From NCBI RefSeq assembly GCF_008327685.1, contig NZ_BDDE01000009.1:124001-188000 (forward strand): a DNA stretch of 64,000 nt. Reading direction: 5' to 3'. This DNA comes from Actinomadura sp. K4S16 (GTDB taxonomy: Bacteria > Actinomycetota > Actinomycetes > Streptosporangiales > Streptosporangiaceae). Positions within the stretch are counted from its first letter, which is position 1. Each line of letters opens with the position of its first letter. The notes beneath the pieces were generated by a model. That model searched no databases, had not been told where the DNA came from, and saw only the letters and a list, made by a program, of their open reading frames with translations. A program made the position numbers and the translations under genes. Positions 59,436-64,000 of the stretch are shown here, piece after piece.

Positions 59436-60407
59436 TCACGCTTGACGCTTCCGGGCTCGGGGGCGCGGCCGGGCCGCGCGGACCGGCGGCAGATCGCGGC
59501 CGGGCACGACGCGGTTGCGGAGGGTGCCGATGCCTTCCACGGTCATCTCGACGACGTCGCCGGGCCGCAGCGGCGGCGGGTCGAGTTCGCCTCGGCGGCC
59601 CCACAGCTCGGCGAGGCAGCCCCCGTTGCCGCAGGTGCCGGACCCGATGGCGTCGCCGGCGCGGACCAGGGTGCCGCGCGAGGCGTAGGCGATGAGTTCC
59701 TCGAAGGGCCAGCCCATGTTGCTCAGCAGGTCCTGGCCGACCTCGACGCCGTTGACCGCGACCCGCATCTCGAGCGCGAGGAAGCCGTCGTCGTCGCGGT
59801 GGCCGTCGAGCTCGTCCGCGGTGACCAGCCATGGGCCGAGTGTCGTCGCGGAGTCCTTTCCCTTGGCCGGTCCGAGGTTGACCTTCATTTCCCGTGCCTG
59901 CAGGTCGCGGGCCGACCAGTCGTTCATGACGGTGTAGCCGAAGATGCACTCGCGGGCCTGTTCGGGAGCGAGCGAGGCGCCGTCACGGCCGAGGACGGCG
60001 GCGACTTCGAGCTCGAAGTCGAAGCGCTGCGAACCCGGTGGCACCGGCACGTCGTCGTACGGGCCGACCACGGCGTAGGGGTTGGTGAAGTAGAACGTCG
60101 GAGCCTCGTACCACTCCGGTGGAACCCCGCCCACGCCGTCGATGCTCTTGCGGACTCCTTCGACGTGTTCTTCGAACGCGACATAGTCCCGCAGCGTCGG
60201 GGGTGCCAGCGGGGCCAGGAGCCGGATCCGTTCGTCGCGGGGTACGGCGGGCCCGTCCAGTGCGTCGGCTCCGGCCTGCAGCGCCGCGGGCAGCCCCGCG
60301 CGGACGAGTTCGAGCACGGTGGTGCCGCCAGGAAGCGGGTGCAAGCCGGCGTCGCCGACGACGCCCGTCCGGACGCGTCCGTCGGCCTCCCAGGTGGCGA
60401 ACCTCAT
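59436..60407 (-). CDS. Fumarylacetoacetate hydrolase family protein
   Basis: A 323-residue protein; ATG with GGAG 8 nt upstream. It has FDFELEVAAVLGRDG (metal-binding Glu residues), YTVMNDWSARDLQAREMKVN, LGPAKGKDSATTLGPW and GSGTCGNGGCLAEL. FAH-type enzymes hydrolyse, hydrate or decarboxylate ring-cleavage products with Mg2+. It lies 14 nt after the dioxygenase gene in the operon. Confidence 0.9.
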   Translation of the reverse strand: MRFATWEADGRVRTGVVGDAGLHPLPGGTTVLELVRAGLPAALQAGADALDGPAVPRDERIRLLAPLAPPTLRDYVAFEEHVEGVRKSIDGVGGVPPEWYEAPTFYFTNPYAVVGPYDDVPVPPGSQRFDFELEVAAVLGRDGASLAPEQARECIFGYTVMNDWSARDLQAREMKVNLGPAKGKDSATTLGPWLVTADELDGHRDDDGFLALEMRVAVNGVEVGQDLLSNMGWPFEELIAYASRGTLVRAGDAIGSGTCGNGGCLAELWGRRGELDPPPLRPGDVVEMTVEGIGTLRNRVVPGRDLPPVRAARPRPRARKRQA

Positions 60408-60421
60408 GGGATGGGCTCCGA

Positions 60422-61360
60422 TCAGACCGGCGGGGCCACGAACAGGCCCTTGTCCGGGTCGTTGAAGGACCTCTGGGCGACGAACTCGTTCATCGCGTTG
60501 GCCGTGCCCCACTGGTCGGAGACCTCGGGCCGGGAGAAGTCGTAGAGGTGGGGGTGCCAGGTGTCCTCGTCGACCAGTTCCAGCTCGGTGGTGTACTCCA
60601 TCGTGTTGCCGGACGGGTCGAGGAAGTAGCTGAAGGTGTTGTCGCCGGCCAGGTGGCGGCCCGGACCCCAGATCTTCTCCACGCCGGCGCGCAGCACCCG
60701 GCCGGTGCCGCGCATGTACTCGTCCAGACCGCGCAGCTCGAAGCTGGCGTGGTGCAGCGACGGGTGCGGGCAGCGCGCGATCGCCAGGCTGTGGTGCCAG
60801 GCGTTGACGCGCAGGAACCACATCATCTCGCCCATGCGCGGGTGCATGAGGGTGTCCGACAGCGCGAAGGCCAGGTGCTTCTCGTAGAACGCGCGGGTGC
60901 TCTCGGGATCGGCGGAGTTGACGACCACGTGCGAGAGGCGGACCGGGACGGACTCGCCCTCCTCGATCGTCCGGTGCCGCCGGACGGCGACGTCGCAGGA
61001 GACCTCGACGGTGCGGCCCTCGTTGTCGAAGAACCGGAAGCCGTAGCCGCCGCCGGGGGTCTGCAGGACGTCCGGTTCGCTGACCAGCCGCACCCCGTCC
61101 GCGGCCAGGCGCGCGGCCAGAGTGTCGACGTCGGCGGCGGTGGCGGCGCCGAAGGAGATGAGGTCGATGCGCTTGTCGTCGGATTCGCGCAGCCGCACGA
61201 CGTACTGTTCGGGGCTGCCCTCGGCGGTGAGGAAGGCCAGGCCGGTGTCGCTGTGCTCGGCCCTCAGGCCCCAGGTGCCGGTGTAGAAGTCGAGTTGCCG
61301 GCGGTAGTCGGGCACGGCCAGGGCGACGTGCCGCAGGTGGGTGATCAGTCGGTCGGGCAT
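60422..61360 (-). CDS. VOC-fold extradiol dioxygenase
   Basis: A 312-residue two-domain protein; ATG with AGGAG 6 nt upstream. The domain starts are LITHLRHVALAVPDYRRQLD and VRLSHVVVNSADPESTRAFY. The likely iron ligands are His in LSHVVVNS, His in PSLHHASFEL and Glu in SGNTMEYTTEL, the 2-His-1-carboxylate set. It would open a catechol-like ring made by the upstream FAD hydroxylase. Ring substrate unknown. Confidence 0.85.
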   Translation of the reverse strand: MPDRLITHLRHVALAVPDYRRQLDFYTGTWGLRAEHSDTGLAFLTAEGSPEQYVVRLRESDDKRIDLISFGAATAADVDTLAARLAADGVRLVSEPDVLQTPGGGYGFRFFDNEGRTVEVSCDVAVRRHRTIEEGESVPVRLSHVVVNSADPESTRAFYEKHLAFALSDTLMHPRMGEMMWFLRVNAWHHSLAIARCPHPSLHHASFELRGLDEYMRGTGRVLRAGVEKIWGPGRHLAGDNTFSYFLDPSGNTMEYTTELELVDEDTWHPHLYDFSRPEVSDQWGTANAMNEFVAQRSFNDPDKGLFVAPPV

Positions 61361-61386
61361 GGATCTCTCCTGAGCGGGACGTGGGG

Positions 61387-62517
61387 TCAGGCGGGTCGGC
61401 CGACGAGTTCGGCGATGCGGTGCATCAGGGCCGGGACGTCGCCGGGCTGATGCGTGAGCTGCCATTCGGCGAGCCGGTTGGACGCGTCGACGACGGCCCG
61501 CGCCCTGGGCAGGCGCCGGGCGTGGAAGGCGTCCCAGAGGTCCTGGTCGACGGCCTGCCGGTCGGCCAGCAGTTCGGTGAGCACGGTGGCGTCTTCGAGG
61601 GCTTGGGCGCCCCCTTGAGCCAGGGTGGGCGGGCAGGTGTGCGCGGCGTCGCCGATCAGGACCACGCGGCCGCGGTTCCACGGCGCCGGCAGCACGTGCG
61701 TCTCGAACCAGGTGTAGTTGACCCGGCCGGGATCGGTGAGGGTCTCGCGGATGTCGTCCCAGGGGCCGTGATAGGCGGCGGCCAGTTCTTTGAGGACGGC
61801 CAACTGCTCGTCGGGTGACAGCGTGGAGCGGTCCTGCGCCGGTTCCACGATGTACGCGTAGAGCGAGTCCTCCCCGGTCGGGCAGTAGCCGGCGATGAAG
61901 GAGGGGCCGCCGTAGTAGAGGTCGGTGCGGGTGACGGCGGCGGGCCTTGGTCCGAACGCACGCCAGATGCCCATCCCGACCGGTTTGGTCTCCAGGTCGA
62001 TGCCCAGGGCGCGGCGGGTCCACGAGCGGACGCCGTCGGCGCCGACCACCAGGTCGTAGCGGCCGGTCGAGCCGTCGGAGAACGTCACGTCCACACCTGT
62101 GCCGTCCTGCCGGAGGTCGGTGTGGGTGATGCCGAAGCGGATCCGGGCGCCGGCGTCGGTGGCGCGGTCGAGCAGGATGCGCGCCAGGTCCGGGCGTGGC
62201 ATCCCCAGTACCGCGGGCAGGTCCGGGCCGCCGGTCCGGGCGTCGGGGATCTCGGCGATGACGGTGCCGTCGGCGTCGGGCGCGCGGATGCCGGTGACGT
62301 CGAAGGCGTATCCGTGCTTCTGGACGTCCTCCCAGACGCCGAGCGTGCGGAGTTCGCGCAGGGCGTTGCCCTGCAGGGTGATCCCGGAGCCGAGGGCGGC
62401 CGCCTGCGGCTTGATCTCGATCAGGTCGACGGCGACGCCTCGGGCGGCGAGGCGGATGGCGGCGGCGGTCCCGGCGAGGCCGCCGCCGACGACGAGGACG
62501 CTGTTCACGGCGGGCAT
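61387..62517 (-). CDS. FAD-dependent aromatic monooxygenase (salicylate hydroxylase-like)
   Basis: A 376-residue enzyme; ATG with AAGGAG 6 nt upstream. It has VLVVGGGLAGTAAAIRLAAR (FAD), YDLVVGADGVRSWTRR (DG motif) and VLIGDAAHTCPPTLAQGGAQ (GD motif), the layout of class A flavin hydroxylases. It uses NAD(P)H and O2 to hydroxylate an aromatic acid or heterocycle. It follows the cyclase gene by 23 nt. Confidence 0.88.
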   Translation of the reverse strand: MPAVNSVLVVGGGLAGTAAAIRLAARGVAVDLIEIKPQAAALGSGITLQGNALRELRTLGVWEDVQKHGYAFDVTGIRAPDADGTVIAEIPDARTGGPDLPAVLGMPRPDLARILLDRATDAGARIRFGITHTDLRQDGTGVDVTFSDGSTGRYDLVVGADGVRSWTRRALGIDLETKPVGMGIWRAFGPRPAAVTRTDLYYGGPSFIAGYCPTGEDSLYAYIVEPAQDRSTLSPDEQLAVLKELAAAYHGPWDDIRETLTDPGRVNYTWFETHVLPAPWNRGRVVLIGDAAHTCPPTLAQGGAQALEDATVLTELLADRQAVDQDLWDAFHARRLPRARAVVDASNRLAEWQLTHQPGDVPALMHRIAELVGRPA

Positions 62518-62540
62518 GGAGGGCTCCTTCGTCTGGAGCG

Positions 62541-63563
62541 TCATTTGACGGCGATGGGGTTGACCGGGGCGCCGACGGCACCGGTCACCGGCAGGGGAGC
62601 GGCGGTGAGGAAGAACTCGTAGACGCCGTCGGCGGCGCAGTCGGCGGCGAGGGCGTCGAGGTCCCACATCTCGCCGATGAACAGCCCCATGTTGGGGATG
62701 CACACCTGGTGGAGGGGCTGGAACGCGTCGTCGAACTCGTTGGGCCGAACCTCGAACCCCCAGGTGTCGGTGGCGATGCCGGCGATCTCGGTGCGGTGCA
62801 GCCAGTCCGCGGTGGTGAACGACAGCCCCGGGGAGGGGCCGCCGGCGTAGTCGCCCCAGCCGTCCCGGCGCGCGCGGGCCAGCCGGCCGGTGCGCACGCA
62901 GACGAGGTCGCCTCGCCCGACTCGGGCGGTGTCTCCCTGGGCGGCGATCGTCGCGTCCAGGTGCTCGGTTGTGATCGCGAAGCCGTCGGGCAGTTCGCCG
63001 CCGGCGCCGATCACCGCGCCGACGTCCAGCAGGACGCCCCGGCCCGCCGGGTGCGCCGCCGCGGTCTCGATGCCGGTGACCCGGTCGCCGTCGCTGGTGA
63101 CCACCTCGCCGGCGCGGCGGCCGTTCCAGGCCCGGCCGTGATCGAAGATGTGGCCGAGGCCGTCCCACTGCGTGGAGGCCTGGAGCGGCATGAAGACCAC
63201 GTCGTCGGCGCCGCCCAGCCCGTGGGGGAAGCCCTGGGCGCCGCGCTCGGCGTCCGTGCCGGTGTCCAGCATCGTGTGCACCGGGTTGGTGCGCCGCCGC
63301 CAGCCCCTCTGCGGGCCGTTCATGTCGAACGACTGGGCCAGCGAGAAGCTCGCGCCCCGCCGCACGAGCGCGGCTCCTTCGCGGCGCTTGGCCGCGTCCA
63401 GGAAGTTCAGCGTTCCCAGCACGTCGTCGGGGCCCCAGCGGCCCCAGTTCGAGCACCGTGCGGCGGCCGCGGCGATCGCGCCCTCCGGGTCGGTCCGGTC
63501 GAGTTCGAAGCCGGGCGCGGCGGCGCCGGTCCCGGACGTGCCGGCGGTCGGTCGTTCGGTCAT
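62541..63563 (-). CDS. Cyclase/kynurenine formamidase-like metal hydrolase
   Basis: A 340-residue protein; ATG with GGGAG 8 nt upstream. The cyclase-family metal motif appears as STQWDGLGHIFDHG, with GRGVLLDVGAV and RVGRGDLVCVRTG. Relatives include isatin hydrolases and kynurenine formamidases, which open amide or lactam rings. It is first in the catabolic operon, next to the divergent LysR gene, so it may prepare the substrate for hydroxylation. Confidence 0.83.
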   Translation of the reverse strand: MTERPTAGTSGTGAAAPGFELDRTDPEGAIAAAAARCSNWGRWGPDDVLGTLNFLDAAKRREGAALVRRGASFSLAQSFDMNGPQRGWRRRTNPVHTMLDTGTDAERGAQGFPHGLGGADDVVFMPLQASTQWDGLGHIFDHGRAWNGRRAGEVVTSDGDRVTGIETAAAHPAGRGVLLDVGAVIGAGGELPDGFAITTEHLDATIAAQGDTARVGRGDLVCVRTGRLARARRDGWGDYAGGPSPGLSFTTADWLHRTEIAGIATDTWGFEVRPNEFDDAFQPLHQVCIPNMGLFIGEMWDLDALAADCAADGVYEFFLTAAPLPVTGAVGAPVNPIAVK

Positions 63564-63696
63564 GCGGCCCGCTCCCTTCGCTGATGCTCGAGCGCGCCGG
63601 GCCGCCGCGAAGGGGGCCGCGGGTCGACCCGCCTGACCAGTACAGGCGGAGCGTCGAGTCGCGGCCATTCTCACGAGGGGCATGGCCATCAGGAAG

Positions 63697-63739
63697 ATCA
63701 ATTTATTGATGTGGTCTATAGACGGGTCCTATAGTGACC
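63697..63739. promoter_or_regulatory. Probable LysR binding region
   Basis: ATCAAT-TT-ATTGAT (63697-63710) is an inverted repeat. Next to it GGTC (63713-63716) and GACC (63736-63739) flank two CTATAG words (63716-63721 and 63729-63734). The stretch lies between the divergent cyclase and lysR genes and ends 3 bp before the lysR start. Confidence 0.55.
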
Positions 63740-63741
63740 GC

Positions 63742-64000
63742 GTGGCAGTCGATCGTCTGCTGGTCAATCTCGATCTGAACCTGCTCGTCACGCTGGACGT
63801 GCTGCTGCGCGAGCGCAACGTCACCCGGGCGGCGGAGCAGCTCGGATGCAGCCAGCCCACCGTGAGCAACGCGCTGGCGCGGCTGCGCCGGTACTTCGAC
63901 GACGAGCTGCTGCACCGGGCGGGCAACCGCTACGAGCTGACCCCGCTGGCCGTCCAGCTGGCGGCGCGGACGCCTCCGGCCGTGGCGGGCGTCCGCCGCG
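63742..64000 (+). CDS. LysR family transcriptional regulator (5' part only)
   Basis: Starts at GTG 63742 and runs off the right edge after 86 codons. It reads LDLNLLVTLDVLLRERNVTR followed by AAEQLGCSQPTVSNALARL and the basic RRYFDDELLHRAGNRYELT, the standard LysR winged-helix start of the NodD/LinR subgroup. It is divergent from the catabolic operon and presumably activates it with a pathway intermediate. Confidence 0.9.
   Translation, partial: MAVDRLLVNLDLNLLVTLDVLLRERNVTRAAEQLGCSQPTVSNALARLRRYFDDELLHRAGNRYELTPLAVQLAARTPPAVAGVRR

Noticed and set aside
61361..62581. Extension of the dioxygenase frame to 62581 as a fusion
   Set aside because: The upstream part is the shadow of the FAD monooxygenase. 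A good ribosome site precedes the ATG at 61360.

Overview
The window is very GC-rich DNA with GTG/TTG starts, tightly overlapping genes and actinomycete-type families: modular type I PKS, DUF5988, DUF2630, and TetR/ArsR/DeoR/LysR regulators. It suggests a soil actinomycete, possibly of the Streptosporangiales/Thermomonosporaceae type. No rRNA, tRNA or CRISPR array was recognised, so the genus cannot be fixed.

Region 1 (1-16.1 kb, minus strand) is the upstream part of a modular type I polyketide synthase. One giant gene runs off the left edge with KS-AT-KR-ACP followed by KS-AT-DH-ER. Before it lies one KS-AT-KR-ACP module whose reading frame is continuous with a cation/proton antiporter. The first two AT domains lie in a 1.45-kb, almost identical duplication. 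No loading module or thioesterase is visible.

Region 2 (16.1-19.5 kb) is scarred DNA: a TROVE/Ro60 remnant, a broken small secreted protein gene, a DUF5988 gene, and an intact IS5-type element. The IS has a CCCAAAA frameshift site and is inserted in the stop codon of a TetR gene. Region 3 (19.5-26.5 kb) has two strong TetR-type operators, an HSL-type esterase, an ABC sugar importer, and a GH15 trehalase/glucoamylase-like enzyme fused to a degenerate HAD phosphatase domain.

Region 4 (27.3-38.6 kb) is an arsenic island. It has four ArsR repressors, Acr3 efflux, two ArsC-like reductases, two ArsO-like flavoproteins, a flavoprotein with Cys-rich ends, a 48-residue Cys-rich peptide, an OsmC protein, a shortened MFS protein, a small membrane protein and the methyltransferase ArsM. 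Matched dyads lie at the two divergent promoters.

Region 5 (39.0-51.2 kb) is a sugar-utilisation island. A secreted GH31 enzyme carries the residue pattern of sulfoquinovosidases. It is co-transcribed with a TetR and divergent from an ABC importer. A convergent operon encodes a SIS isomerase, two PfkB kinases, a class II aldolase, a GH4 enzyme and a DeoR regulator. Together these could import, isomerise, phosphorylate and cleave a sugar, either sulfoquinovose or a tagatose/galactosamine-type sugar.

Region 6 (51.2-55.1 kb) is a graveyard of partial genes: a decayed transposase, a toxin-like tail next to a frameshifted barstar-family immunity gene, a tyrosine recombinase fragment, and a TetR fragment joined to a hydrolase fragment. 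Region 7 (55.2-64.0 kb) has two small alpha/beta hydrolases, a PNPOx-like/DUF2630 pair, and a five-gene catabolic operon (cyclase, FAD monooxygenase, extradiol dioxygenase, FAH hydrolase, C-C hydrolase) divergent from a LysR gene cut by the right edge.
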